This document shows positions 1 through 14,000 of a stretch of 64,000 nt of DNA, in pieces (positions within the stretch are counted from its first letter, which is position 1; each line of letters opens with the position of its first letter). Location of the stretch: NCBI GenBank assembly GCA_029379385.1, contig CM055613.1, positions 12,108,001 to 12,172,000 on the forward strand, written 5' to 3'. The notes under the pieces are model-generated. The model was not told the origin of the DNA. It ran no database searches and was given only the letters and a program-made list of their open reading frames with translations. The stretch comes from Quillaja saponaria (taxonomy: Eukaryota > Streptophyta > Magnoliopsida > Fabales > Quillajaceae). The position numbers and the translations under genes are program-made.

Positions 1-419
1 AGGTTGAAAAATGAAAATTCCAAACAGACGTAATATAAAACATGTATTTTGCAGTCAGATGACTCGTTAGTGGTTTCCACCATAATGATAATACAATCAA
101 GTTATACTTTTGTTCCAATAGTTGGGTGGTCTGAAAATTTCCTCCTTTTCTTTCCTTATTTGTTCATGTTAGAAGGAAAGAGAGATCTACCAAAACAGAA
201 AGAAAAAGGAAGCAGAGAAGAAATTAAACCTAATATACAGTAATATGAAATTTTGGCTCAAAGGCCAGCAACAATGATTAGGTTTACAAGAAAAAATTAT
301 TTTCTTACATTATAGTTTCTTTTCAAAATAAAATAGTTAAACATCTGCCCATGCAGGCAGTTTCCAAATTATACGTGTTAGTTTGTAAATTTGATGCACG
401 GATGAAAACAATACTCAAC

Positions 420-1480
420 TTAACTAAACCTTAAATTCCAATCTAATAGGGATCGACTATATGAATTATTTTTCACTCTATGCATCGATCAAAGTCATTA
501 TTTTTACCAATGCCTACAACAATCATATCTTTCTCAATGAGTGGGCCCGTATAAGTTTCAGTTTCACTCTACCTCATCTAACACCTACCACTTGCATCAA
601 GTCACATTTCTTAACTACGACGTTTAGTGGCCTACATTGGATATGTCCAAACCAATATATGTGGTTCTCTCTCATTTTCTTTTCGATAGGTGTTGTCTCA
701 ATCTTCTTACTTATCCTCTCATTTCATATTCTATATTTTTTTTTTGTATGTCCAGTCATCCATCTCAGTATTCGTATTTCAGCCATTACCATCTTATCCG
801 AGTATTTTTTCTTAACTACACAATATTTAAAACCATACAACATAGCCAGTCTCACAGTCATCCTATAATTTTCCTTCCAACCTATTCAGAATTTTGAGAT
901 CACATAAAACTTCCAATACACTTTGCTACTTCATTCACCATGTCTTAATTTTGTGGTTCACATCATACTCAATTGCGTCATTTTCTATACAAATAAACCT
1001 ATATATTTAAACACATTTTTCGTTAGGATTCCCTGACTATCAAAAGTTATTTCAATCGAGCCTCGTCTAGTGTGAATAAAATTGCACTTCGTATACTCGA
1101 TTAAGTCGAATGTATTCCCCAATAATTTTAGCTTAGTATTTACACATTTTTTAGTTTCGTCTGCCAACACGATGTTATAGGCAAATAGCATGCACCATGG
1201 AGCATTATCCTAAATGGCATAAGTTCGTTCATAACAATAGCAAGTAAGTTCGTTCATAATTAGAGCAAATAGATAAGGGCTTAAGGCTAATCCCTGGTAA
1301 AAACTTATTATGATTGGGAACTCTCCAATCATACTATCTATGGCATGCACCCTAGTCATTACTCACTCATTCATATCCTTAAGAACTTCTACATATTTAG
1401 TTGGGACTTGCTTCTTCTTAAAAACCCAACACAGAACTTGTCTCGATACCCATCATACACTTTTTCAAATCAATAAAGCT
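420..1480 (-). mobile_element. Degenerate L1-type LINE, 3' part of the reverse transcriptase ORF
   Basis: Minus-strand translation in several frames recovers blocks of a plant LINE reverse transcriptase. Around 1480-1380 there is FIDLKKVYD (usually DLEKAYD). Around 1290-1240 there is FYQGLALSPYLFALIMNEL (usually the QGSALSPYLF block). At 1205-1170 there is MLFAYNIVLADET, where the catalytic FADD box of active elements has become FAYN. Downstream blocks near 560-430 resemble the C-terminal KQDMIVVGV and DPIRLG tail of these elements. Stops and frameshifts interrupt every block, so the copy is dead. It lies in antisense of nothing recognisable and shares the orientation of NAA35. Confidence 0.8.
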
Positions 1481-1762
1481 ATTTAAAGATTTTTTTTTTT
1501 CCTCTATATTTCTCCATTAATTTCTTAAGTAAGAAAATAACTTCTATTGTAAATCTTTCCAACATAAATCCAAATTAATTCTCAAAAACTAGAACCTCAT
1601 TCCTAAGTTTACGAGCCAAACCTCTGTGCCTTGGCACATATTTCAAGAATGAATATTACATTTCTTAATGGCATTTAAAGGGAGAAGATTATCTATTTTC
1701 AAAAAGGCAAGACTTTAAGGGGATTTTGTATGTGTCCATAACAAATGTTCCATATCCCTACT

Positions 1763-2078
1763 CAGGGTTGTAATTCGAATTAAATAGCTTCGAATATGAC
1801 ACTATTCGAATCTAAATTCCTGGACTCGAATTCAAATGTAATATTTGGATTCGTATTTGAATTAAATTTTGAATTTCAAACCAAATTGAACTCGAATTCA
1901 AATATATTTTTAAAATATTCAAGATTTTTAAGGGTATTTTGGAAAATTTTAAATAAAAAATAAATTTTTATTAGAACTTATCAATTTAAAAAATATATTA
2001 TTTTGAATTATTTTTCAAATATCGAATTATTCTAATCTGAATTTTGATAATCCGGTTTGAATTCCAGCTCTACCCCTG
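1763..2078. mobile_element. Short non-autonomous hAT-like element with CAGGG termini
   Basis: The block starts CAGGGTTG and ends in the complement CTACCCCTG, giving imperfect CAGGG-type terminal inverted repeats of the hAT kind. The interior is a run of short AATTCGAA/TTCGAATT units. No coding potential is seen and no clean 8-bp target duplication could be recognised, so the limits are approximate. Confidence 0.45.
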
Positions 2079-2451
2079 CCCGCTTTCTTGTGGGGAGGGA
2101 GGGGACACTGCTAAAGAAAATTTGTTTCTGTTCGGTACTAAGAAATCCTATTGAAATAAGCAAAGCTCAAGAACATGGGTGGTATACAAGAGACCAGTGA
2201 CAACTTCAAAAGAACTAAAAGGAACCATATAAATAATTTGAGAAAATAAGTACAAGGAAGAGTATTACAGGTATAGCTTAGGAAGAAAATATTTGGTTGA
2301 GAAAAATGCATCAATAATTGGCTTCAGCCAAGCTTTATAATAACTGTTTGCTTTTCTAAAGAGGCCTATTGGTGATTATAAATGCTTGTAAGTTTTTCAA
2401 AATGACTAGACCACAAATATAAAAGATGCACAGAAATCAGAGAACCTGTAC

Positions 2452-5400
2452 CTCATGCTCTGTATTAAAAGGACCTGGAAGTGGTAAAATTCTATGCTCA
2501 TTCCTCAAAGCAGCTAACATCTGAGAATTAGGTGCAAGAACAAGTTAACAATATTGAAGCAAAAGACCTATTCTTATTGTGAAACTGGCCTGGCTGATAT
2601 GAAAATTTTAAATTAAGATTTCCCATGGGAACTTCTAAAGAGAGTTCAAATCTACTGACGTTCCAGCCACTCAAAACTCAAGTGGTATCACCCAAATGTA
2701 CATACCAATGAGCTTATAAATTATAAAAGAAAACATGTAAAAGTGAAATTACCATGCTGAGCCCTTCAGCTAGATATATTTGGCATTGAAGAAACAAGAC
2801 AGCTGGAGGGATCTGATAATCCCTGGTCACATCCTTAGGGGAGTCCTTTTTCTTCTTGGTCTTCCTTTTAGCTGCAGTGCAGAAGGACACAGACACATCA
2901 ATTTGGAAGATGAATTACTTCAAAGGAATCACAAAAGGCAGAGCATTATTAAATATTCTTACTAACATAGACCACAAATTAAGAGGCACCTACTCAAAAG
3001 TTTGATTCATTGAATTCACCCGATGCATGATATAGAAGGAATATTTTTCATGATCTGTTTTGGTTTTACGGCTTTCAATTTGGTGTTTAGGGTTAGAGAT
3101 TTATTACATTTGAGAATTGGGGTCAACTAGGAATTGATATTATACTATGGGGTTTTATCATAATTAGGATTTCTCTGGGATAAAGTTAGAAGTTTGTGTC
3201 ATCGTATTACGGTTATTGGGGATTGACTACATAAAGGCCTAATATGCAGTCCAAAAGATAAATTTTGAAGAAGAATGATTGAATGAGTTGTGTACTTCTA
3301 TTCTCCCTTATTTCACCTTTATCACCTTAGTCACATTTGTCTTAACTCTTAACCAGGTTAGAAGGGTCGAGTGCATCTGTTGCATATATATATGTTTGTG
3401 CGGGACATCTGTTCGGGCTTCCTACTTTGATACTTCAATGAAGCTAGAAAAATGCTTGTGATGGCAAAAACTAGCTTTGGAAAGAAAAAATAAAAAAAAT
3501 GAGGAAGTTCTTATCTCCCATGTAAACTCATTTATACTGATGAAACATTGCCATACTTACCAGTTGCATTGCTAATAGACAACTTCATATGTGCTTTCTC
3601 TGCAAGCTTGATCAATACTACATAAATATACCAGTAGACCATGCAATATTCATGCAGCGAATAGAGCTCCAATTCAAAACCCAAAATGAGAAAACGTGAA
3701 GCTGTCCAATATGTTTGTTCTTCAACCCATATGAGGATTTGTTGGATTATTTTGATGCATAAGTTCTGCAAAACCAAAGTTATCTCTGTAAACTACTGTT
3801 GAAGTTCAGTATATTCCAAATTGGTTGATACAGCATATAGAATGACAACAATTTTTTTGCGAGGAATGACAACAAATTTTACCAAAGTAACAGACACCAA
3901 CAGTGCTGTAACTATGATAAGGAAAACTCCATTCAGCACAACATAATTAAGAAGGTTTTGTTCAAGCCAGAAAACAATGAATAGGATGGGAAATATAAGG
4001 TGAACTTTTTTTTTTTTTTTTTAATAAAATTACATCCTTCCCACACGCACATTTAAAGTTTGACAACACATTTAAGTTTTCTGAGCTGAAAACGTTTACC
4101 TAATGTAAATAATATGCAACATATGTTCTGATGTAGGCAAGGTTCAAAAATTCATACCAAAATGGTCCAAAGGTGTGAAACTTTTCTATTTCCACACTAC
4201 CCGAAGTGAAACCCACTTACAAAAATGTAACCATGCAGTTTCGGTTGAAACATGGCCGTTTTTACTATTTTCACACAAAACGGGGCCGTTTCTACACAAA
4301 AAGAGGTTGTTTTCACCGTTTTAATCTTATATGATATGCTGTTCAGATGGTATAACTTTGTGACATGTAAGTCTCTTGGTCTTTTATTTATTTATTTTTT
4401 ATACAAATATTTTGTATTAATTTATTTTAACTTAAGTGATGGATAATTTTAAAATTTGAAGTCATATATATATTGGTTTAAATTAAAATTTTATTAAATA
4501 TAGGTTAAACAATTTTATCAATTTTCTCTAAGACAATTTTAATATTATGAATATGCACCTACTAAACACTCTATTGTTGGTCAGATGTGATTCTAATTTG
4601 ATATTTTTTTTCAATTTGTATGTCTATATTAAAAAATTTAGTTTGATATATATTTAATAGTGTTTTGTGTACTAATTAAACATGTCGAATACTTACAATT
4701 ATTATGATATGTATTTTATTATGTGTTTCCAAAAAAATTAATGTTTTTAAGCTGTTTTCATGTTATTTCCCGAATGGTTTCTGCTTCCAGACTTATCAAA
4801 ACGAATTTTACTTCTTGGATGTAGGATTAACTGATAATATAATAAGGGGCAAATCGAAAGGGATAATTTATTAATTCATCAAAAGCATTTTATTTTTTTA
4901 CAATGCAGCAATAGGGGTCATTATATAGACTCCCTAAAAACCCTAATGGCATAAAAGATAAATACTTAGAGTCCTAATAAAAAAAAAACCCTAATAACTC
5001 CTAATAAAACTAAAATACTACTAATTTATCCCTATTTCTAGTATTACATAATTTAAATATAATTAAATTATAAATCATGAATTCTATTACTTGGTTCTCC
5101 ATCATGTTCCCTTCTAATTTAGCATGCAGTAAATTTGTCAGTCCATTGGCATAATGTAAACTTTATATGTTAAAGTCGTTGTGGTTTTAGCCAAAACCTA
5201 GCAAATGAGTTCATTCATATTCTCAATAGGAAAAATAAATGTTTGCACATAATAAACACAGGATTCCTCTGTTATCACGGTACATCTAGTTTGCAACAGA
5301 AGGTATCAAGGCTAGAAGGTGGGTATAATATTATGGAGGTGCTTTATATCAAGGCTAGAAGGGATTTCTGTGGAACTTTATGCAGGTAATAAATTGAAGC

Positions 5401-8400
5401 AATAAGAAGTGTTTGGTTAGTGCACCAAAAATATTGTGGGTCTAATCACTTCTCTCTGTAAGTTATTCTTGGCCATAAATAGAAGAAGAGAGCCATATTT
5501 TTGTGCACTTACATATTATTAATAATAATTTTATCGTTAATCAAGTATATTTCCTTCATATTCTGTATTTATCTGATAGTAGTTATGGTTTAAGGCATCG
5601 GGCAATTCAAACCTAAGACATCTCAATTAGAGGGAGGGAGGTGGTGCCAGGACATGAAAGGTTCTAGGCTCCTTCATATTCTGTGAGTACTTTGCATAAT
5701 AGTAATATATAAAATGGTTTTTGTATGAATAGGTATATGATATTTACTGCAATGCATTTTCTGCAAAATGAACCTATTTCTTAATGCAACCAAATACTAT
5801 AGATCAGGTATAATTACTTCACCGCAAGGAAGCAAATTATCTCAAGTAATGCCAAAATTATTTATTTTTCCAACAGCTTTACAAATTCCATCCAAGTATA
5901 TTACTGAAAGGAGATAAACATACCTCATTGTTTGTAGTACTTGAGGCTTCTCTAAAATCATTTCCAAAAGCCATCTCTATCTGTTCAACAATATACATAA
6001 CCATGTAAGCATTAACTGAAAATCCTAATACAGCTCCTGTAAATAACATATAATTACTAGCTTATTTGAAAGCTAATAAATACATTGTACACATCACAGA
6101 AGATAACAGCCTATTGAAGATTCTCAGTTTGATCCTAACAGACCATATGTGCATATCTGTGTGTGACATATCATGTATGTACATATGAAGGAATGTTGGG
6201 GAGGAAACTGCCCCAGCTAAAACTCAGAAATGGAAGGATAGCTAATATCCAGACAGTTCCTTAAGTCCAACCTCGTTAATGGTTTTTTTTTTTTTTGGGC
6301 CATGACCTCATTAAGGTTGACACATTATAAGATAATGCCTGTGAAACTGAAGAACGAAAAAACAATGATTCTTCTAGAAAAGTCTCATGGCATTACCTAC
6401 CAACAAGAAAAGAAAAGAAAAAAAAGTAAAGGATAAGAAGCATTCATGAACAGCTTCTCAGATCCAGCTTAATTCTTTACTAGATAAGCGACGTACGACT
6501 TGGTGGCCCAGCCCAACTTCACAATGGCATAACTTTTGATCTGGTAAGAATCTCAGGGTCCATGACCAGTCAAATCGAAGCTCCAGACGAGCCCAACTGG
6601 TTGCAAAGGGGAAATGCAGTTTGGTCAACTTTTGGGTCCAAAAGCCCTCAAAAACTGGGGTTCAGGGGGACATTTTAGTTTAAACCACACTTTCCAGCAA
6701 TTAGGCAGGGCTTTCACTAGCTGCCTACCAGCATTTAACTTATTATAAGGGCAGTGTATTATTTCCATTTTTGTGTCTTTTCATTTATTTTAGCTGTCTA
6801 AGTTTTAAGTGCTTTTAATGTTAATTTACTTTAGTCTAGCCACCTAACTTTTATTTGTAATTTAAGTACTTGTCAGAATTTTCTCCTATTTAAGGGAGAT
6901 GTAGGCCAATGGCCAATTCATCCAGTCAATTATAATCTAGTTAATACAGATTATAATACAGAGACTTTATTTGGAAGTTAATTATCTTGTTCTTGCTATA
7001 ATTTAGTTGTGTACTAAGTTGCAATTCGTTTCTTGCTGCACCAACAAGGCATGATATATGTAACTGAAAACATGTAGTCTATGCATTATTTGTTATGACC
7101 ACATATTTAAAATTTAAGACAAGTCATTCCCCTTCCAATATCCCATCCTAGGACTATAATATTGTCAAGATAGCAAGAAAAACTTCAGTCAAATGTCAGA
7201 AATCCCAAGTAGATTTTACAGCATTCTAGAAACAGGAAAGAGGGGTTCATAAGACAAATCACATGTCCAAACAGAAACAGCACAAACCTGTGCATGGATA
7301 ACTCTCCAGTCTTGTAACATTCTGCCAAGTTTACGTCTTTGCCATGCAGCATTTGTACAAAGAATTTTGAGCAAATTTATCAATAACTGCATTGCATAAT
7401 ATTGCACACATCAGATGAAGTGGCTAATGCAAGAAATGAGAAGCACACTAAAGCTGTATTACCACCATGCACACAAAGCTTGTATGTCACAGATGCTATT
7501 TTATGGCATTTAAATCAACTCCATACTGATTAAAATTACTCCATATACTAAAAGTGGAGCTGTAATTGGACATTGCAAGGTTTCAAAAGATACCACATAA
7601 TGACATCCTACAGATTGCAGTTATCATCAACTAGGCACCCGGATAGAGAATAAAGAAAAGGACTGTCAATGTGGTAACTCTCACATTGCTAACATAGTGA
7701 GACTTCACAATGCATATAAGTGAATGGGTCTCTCCTCTTGTCACCAATTGATTGGATTAAGAGTGAGGCTTCAACAAGGACAAAACTAAAAAAAAATAGA
7801 TAAACGATATGCCAAATGGTAATAGTTTAGTCACCTGTCCTAGTTTTACTATAGATTCATTCTTCTGAATTTCATGGTTATTTGTCACTTCAGGCAACCC
7901 TGCAGCTCTAGTGATAACAGCAAAGATGGGATCCCGCCCGTAGAGTTTCCCATCTTGAACCAGCAGTACCTAATAAGATGTTGTAAGAGCTGAGTTCATA
8001 GACAAATGAGGATAAAATTGTTGTAGTAAGTATGTAGTAATATCTTCTCTACTCGAAGCAATAGCAAAATGAATTGAAACAGATAATTCAACAGATATGA
8101 TGCCAATCAGTAAACACAAAAGATGAGAGTATATTGAAATGAGCAATTGCGGGTTTCCTACTTCTAATCAATAATCTGCATTATGAAGTTGCATGCTATG
8201 TTATAAGGACCCTTGCTTCACAATGAAGAACTAATTTTTCAATAGTCTAGTTTTATGTTAAAGTTTCATTTCTTCAGTCTATCAAAAAATTCCAGATACA
8301 GCAGTACAACTCATTAAGTTTGAGACAGTAATTACTGTGAGTAAATCTATTAATCACTTACAAAAATTTGTTTCATGTAATACTAATGAATTCCTTACCT

Positions 8401-11002
8401 GGTTTTCAAGTAATAGAGTGTCTAAATAACCAATAGATGTATACATAGCATTTGCCTTTTCTTATTATAATAAAATCATTACTTATAAAAAAATAAAACA
8501 AAAGGAACATGAACTACAATGCAGAAACAGATATTTTTCTACAATTTTGCTGGCACCATTAGATGTAAAAGGAGGTAAGAATCAGATGAACAGCCAAGGG
8601 GGATCAAAAGCAACTAGCAGACAATAAAATCATTTTCTTTAGCTTCTCGTAACAATAGAACATCAAGTAAAGTTTAGAAATAGATCATTTTCCATAATTT
8701 TTCTGGCATCATTAGATGTAGGAGGTAAGAATCCAATGAACAACACCAAAGAGGTATCCAATGCAACTAGGGGACAACAAAAACTTTTCTTTTGCTTGTC
8801 CTAAAATAGAGGGTCACAATTGGAAACATCTATATTATTGAAGCAAAGAGTATATAAGCAATATTGTCTGAGACAAAAGATCATTAATTTAATCTGTATC
8901 TATCATAAAATTCTAACATAAAAAAGTGTCATAAAAAAAGTCCAAAGAACAAAGTGAAGATACACCTGAAGATGAGCTCTAGAAACCAGGTCAGGCTGGT
9001 ATTTCTGGAATTTAACCACAAAGTTCAGAACACATTCCAATGATGGATCCAACGAGCATGAACAAACAATGTCCAGATCATGAAGAAGTTTAACAAAATA
9101 ATCAACTGCCTGCAAAACGAGAATACGCAAATGTCATAAATGTGGAAGGAAATTTATATATACATCAATAGTAATTTTCTGAATTCTCACCTTTTCCCAA
9201 CCAAAAATTTTAATTGAACGTGGCGGCATTGGGGCAGATAATCTAGAATTTATGCTAGCATCAAAACCAATGGGTTGACAACCAGAAGCAGTTGTTGTAG
9301 CATTTATGCAGTCAGTAGAAGTTCTCCGAGCACTACATCTGAGGAATTCAGCTGATTTTCGAATGCATTCTAGCTCGGATATGCATGATGCTATATGTTT
9401 TCTTGCCAGCTCCAAACCTCTTCCTTGAGGACGTCTCATACATGTCAAAGCATGGTAAAAGTGCTGCAAGAAATGAAAACAGTGTGAGTTAGATATGTTG
9501 GTTTCACTGATAACAAAGGGTTTATGTTATAAGAACTAGACAGACCAAGGAGGAAGAACATCAATCCCAGAAGAAATACCTAATAAGGACAGTACATGTG
9601 AGTAGATATTCAAAAACTAAAATGACAGAAAGAAAGAATAATTGGATTAGCTCCAGTTATTGGTAGCATATGACAGAAGGATAGAATAATTGCATTGACT
9701 CCAGTTATTTGTAGCATAATAGAGTTAGCCAACCAGAAGTTTCAGAAATCGCACCAATGTGGGCATTAAGATAGCCTTAATTTCCTTTATGGAACCACAC
9801 TTATTAATTAAGAGTGGAGTTGATCTTACAATCATGAAGTCTATCCCAATAAATACAGTCAAATTAATTAATCGTACTAGCACAGAGGCAAATCAATGTG
9901 GTTATCTATCAACATCAGTGCGTGTATGGTCAACCCAGTGAATTGCATGCATAGTCAATCTTTTAAGAAAAGAAAAAGACAAATCAATAGATACAATTAA
10001 AATTGAACAGAATCTGTTAATATCATTATACAGTGGCGGGTTAATATATCAATTCTGTAAGACAAGAATTTTTATTTGATACATAAACATGTTCTCATGA
10101 GTAATGAATTATAATGAGCAAGATTGTATATCATACACATCATATTAGAGAGTAAACATAAGATAAGACCTTACGAAAACGTAATCGGCATAACAATGCT
10201 TTGCAGTAGCCTTCTTCCAGATCAAGATTACTTTGAAGTGGCTCTATATCTGCAAACCAAATAGCTGACCAATTGAAGTACATACTTTAAAATATCTAAT
10301 ATGCATTCTGAAAATGCTGGTGATAGCAATGTGGAAACTTAACGGCCAATATTTTAAGGTAGTTTAAGGCTGCACGTAGATTCCTACTAGTTACAATCAA
10401 TAATATTTCAGGGCCATTGACAGCTTGTGATCAGATGAAAATCTGAATCTTCTAGCCCATATATAGAAAACTGAAAAGGAAGAGATACAGAACCAAAAAA
10501 ATAAATAAATTACTTCCATAAGCAGTGACACTGTGATCTTACATGCATGTGACAACTCAATGTTTTTTTTAGTTTGATATAACAACACAAAATTACACTC
10601 TCATTTTAAAAAAGAAAAAAATGGTTGGTTTACTACATCCAGATTAGTGTCATATGTCCGCATGGTTTTCAAAGTCAAGATTCTACCTTGTATCATTAAG
10701 GACTTCTCCAGGATAAAATCAAATAACCGAATATGCATCTCAGCACATACACATACACGGAAAAATAAGCAATGCACTAAAGCTTAGATAAACCTAAACC
10801 TTAATAAGAATATTTGCACACACATAGGGCTATGTGTGTGTCAAACACATGCAGAGAGAGAGAGTCTCAATGACTGACACTGTCTTTTCAGTACAATCTT
10901 TCACCTGGGAACATTGTCATTATAACTTACATTGTGATTATCATGCAACTAAAATCAAGATAAAACCTAAAACTTAATAAGAATATGTGCAAACATGGGG
11001 AT

Positions 11003-11033
<31 letters not shown>

Positions 11034-14000
11034 GGTGCGTGCTTGCAGTGAATATGTTTATATGTTTGTGACAGATCAACACTGACTATTTAGCACAATC
11101 TTGCACCTGAGAAGTTTGTCACCATAACTTACATTGTGATTATCATACACGAGGTAGCTTGCAATTATAAGCAGCAAAGGTGAATCAAATCTGGCATATC
11201 ATTAGCGCCTAAGCTTCTAATAGATAAAAATTCACGATTTCTATTCATTGCCTATATATTTTAAGCATAATAATTTTACAAGAGCATGCCCAAAAAATGG
11301 GAATACATAATTAATAAGGACCAAGGAACACTTATAGAAGAGCTTAGGCACTTCTAGGATATCATTAGGCCTCCTACGACGGACACTAGAGTTTTGATTA
11401 ATTCTAGAGTAGTCTTCTAGACCATTGACCCAGTACATCCACATAACCCGAGATTACTCCATCTCAAGTTTGAGGTCTAAAAAAATGATATTTCACTGCT
11501 GAAAAAATATATATTTGGAAAGGTAATGACCTTCTAAAATTCTTCTTTTCGATGATGAAGTTTTACAAGCTCGTAATTGGCGAGATATTGTTTCTTCAAC
11601 AACATTTAGCATTGATAAGCTCTTCTCATCTCTATCCCCACTCAAAGGAAGACCATATGTCATTGTAAAGATATCCTCCTCCTGCCACATAAATAATCAT
11701 CACTAAGAATCACATCTCTATTTTGGTACAAGGAGAAGGAGATTACTGTGGTCACACACTTCATCAACAGCTTATATTCATAAAAGTTAATAATATTTCC
11801 ACTTTTTTTCGAGAAACAAAAATAGTAAGATGCCATCAGCATTTATATTTAAAATCCATAATCCTTGTCAACTCTACTCCTTTCCTGCCCCCACATGTCA
11901 CCAAGTAAACTGTCACATTATACTAGGCATAGCAAATTATCACCCTCCCACAAAATATCTGCTTAATTGCATGTTAAGAAATTCACTACATGCTCAATAA
12001 AAACCTTGAAAAGCTTAGGGTGGAAATAAAACCAAAAAGTTGTTTGTGCAAATGAACAGAGGCAAAAGGAGCTGTTGGAGTACTTTACTTCGTGTGTTCG
12101 TGCATATGAGACAACTGAAAGAACAGCCTTGCATGTTTCAAGTATGACTTTACAATAAGAATGCAATAAAGCATATCCAGATGTCCTATCAGGCCGTAGA
12201 AGATAGAGGCACGAGAAGACAGTTTGTGCCAATGAGTGACCCTTGTGCCATGTTGCCTGACATGTGATATTGCAAGTTAGATATAGAAAAGAAAAATATA
12301 AAGGATCGAAGTAGCAGAGACAAATAGAATCTCCATCTTAAGTTCTTGTCTTATAAAGTTTTATATTATATATAAAGCATCGGCATGGATCCAAAACAGA
12401 ATAGACATATGTCTTGATGTTTCTGTAAACAGCTTGGAATGGCTTTTCTCCTCTAACATTCTATACTTCCAGACACATAATTTGGAGACTTTCTTCGGAA
12501 GATAGCAGGAAATAGAGAATTAGTATATCAACTTAATCTTGCATTACAAAACAAGGGAAACTGTAAAATATATTCTTATTGTTAATAAATCATACATTGG
12601 GTTAGGGAAAAGAGAAAACTGAAAAGAAGGACAACAAGTTTGTGCTTTTTGCATTGGGCATGTCTTTTTGCACGTGCATTGTCTGAGGGTGTATAAGTGA
12701 AAGATGGCTTATTCTCTGCTCATCCTATTTTAAGGGCAAGTCTGGAAGCGAACTCATATCCTTATCCAGTTTCAAGGATGTGCTAGTGTATCAAAGAAAA
12801 TTTGAAGTTTGATTCGTGGTTTTGAGGACTGAAAGGGAAAAGTGATAAAGGAATTGAATCTTGGGTTCATTTTAGTTTAACAGCCAAAAACAAAGATATT
12901 CTATGCTTCAAAGTAACTATCAGAACTGGTCCTAATGTACCTCACATGCTAGTAGATGATCCATGATGTCTATGGTGCATCGAACATCAGTTGTTTTATC
13001 AAAGCTAATAGGAACTGGAGCAGCGCCATTTTCAATTGCTTCATCAAGGGAGCAGTAGTTACAAACCATACCTGAATCCATCTTTGGGTCCATAATCTAA
13101 TACAATAACAAGTATAACAGGATAAGTATAGAATAAGAGTACACGTATGAGAAAAATAGTTACGATACCAAAAAATATAGACTAATAATGGAATCACAGA
13201 TTCTTCATACTCAAGATTCTACGCATGGCATCAACCTAGAAAAATAAATCATGGCCCACAAATGAACGCAAGCCAACATCCACACAACCATAACCGGATA
13301 CCCCCATGTATACACACACATACATACAGTGAGAAAGAGAGAATTAATGGAGACAAAGAGAAAAGATCACAAAAATGATGTTTTTGTGAGACTTCATTGT
13401 AGGTCACATCCAGTAGCTAATAGTAGCAGGACTGACATTTTCAAAGACAAAAGAAGCAGTATGACTGACTTGAACACTATACCAGATAATGTAGGTGAGA
13501 ATTGCATGATACCTTAAGAAACATATATTATTACACAATAGTAATAAGAAAACTTTCCAATTTTAAATCAATGCAAAATAGAAGTCATAAAGTGAATTTA
13601 TGTGGAAATTGTAGCTGAACAAAGAAACAGCATCCCAGAAAGGAGACTCTTGTATAACTAACAAAATCAGTGGCTGGGACCATTTTGTTGTTTTATCAGG
13701 TTTAGAGTGATTTGAGTAGAATTATCAAAGAATAATCAGAATGAGGTGAAATCCTTTTACGTGGCTCCAAGTGAGTGCCTAGAGTTCCTGTAAAAGCATT
13801 TGCAACATTGGTTACAGTTCTGAAGTTTCATTTTTCTGAAAGGAAAAAAAAAAAATAACTACTATGAGTGTAGGTATGTGCAAGACATAATATGCAGCAT
13901 AGAAATGAAAAAAAGAAATATATCAAATATGTCCCACACTATCTCTTTGATTGATGAAAATTTAGACATTTGTTAGTGTTGAATGCCTTCCAACTCAAAT

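Larger units (their letters stand above)
1..2451. other. Region 3' of the last visible NAA35 exon; holds two transposon relics
   Basis: No host exon could be supported here. The expected last exons of NAA35 (minus strand) were looked for by eye and not found, so this stretch is probably a long last intron and the gene continues beyond base 1. It contains a LINE relic and a short hAT-like element, listed separately. The rest is A/T-rich sequence without a readable frame. Confidence 0.5.

Noticed and set aside
461..897. Plus-strand open frames of 86 and 135 codons
   Set aside because: They are antisense to the LINE 3' region and show no domain or codon signal.
4140..4800. Possible transposon with CCGTTTT / AAACGG repeats in a NAA35 intron
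   Set aside because: No matching inverted termini or target duplication could be found by eye.
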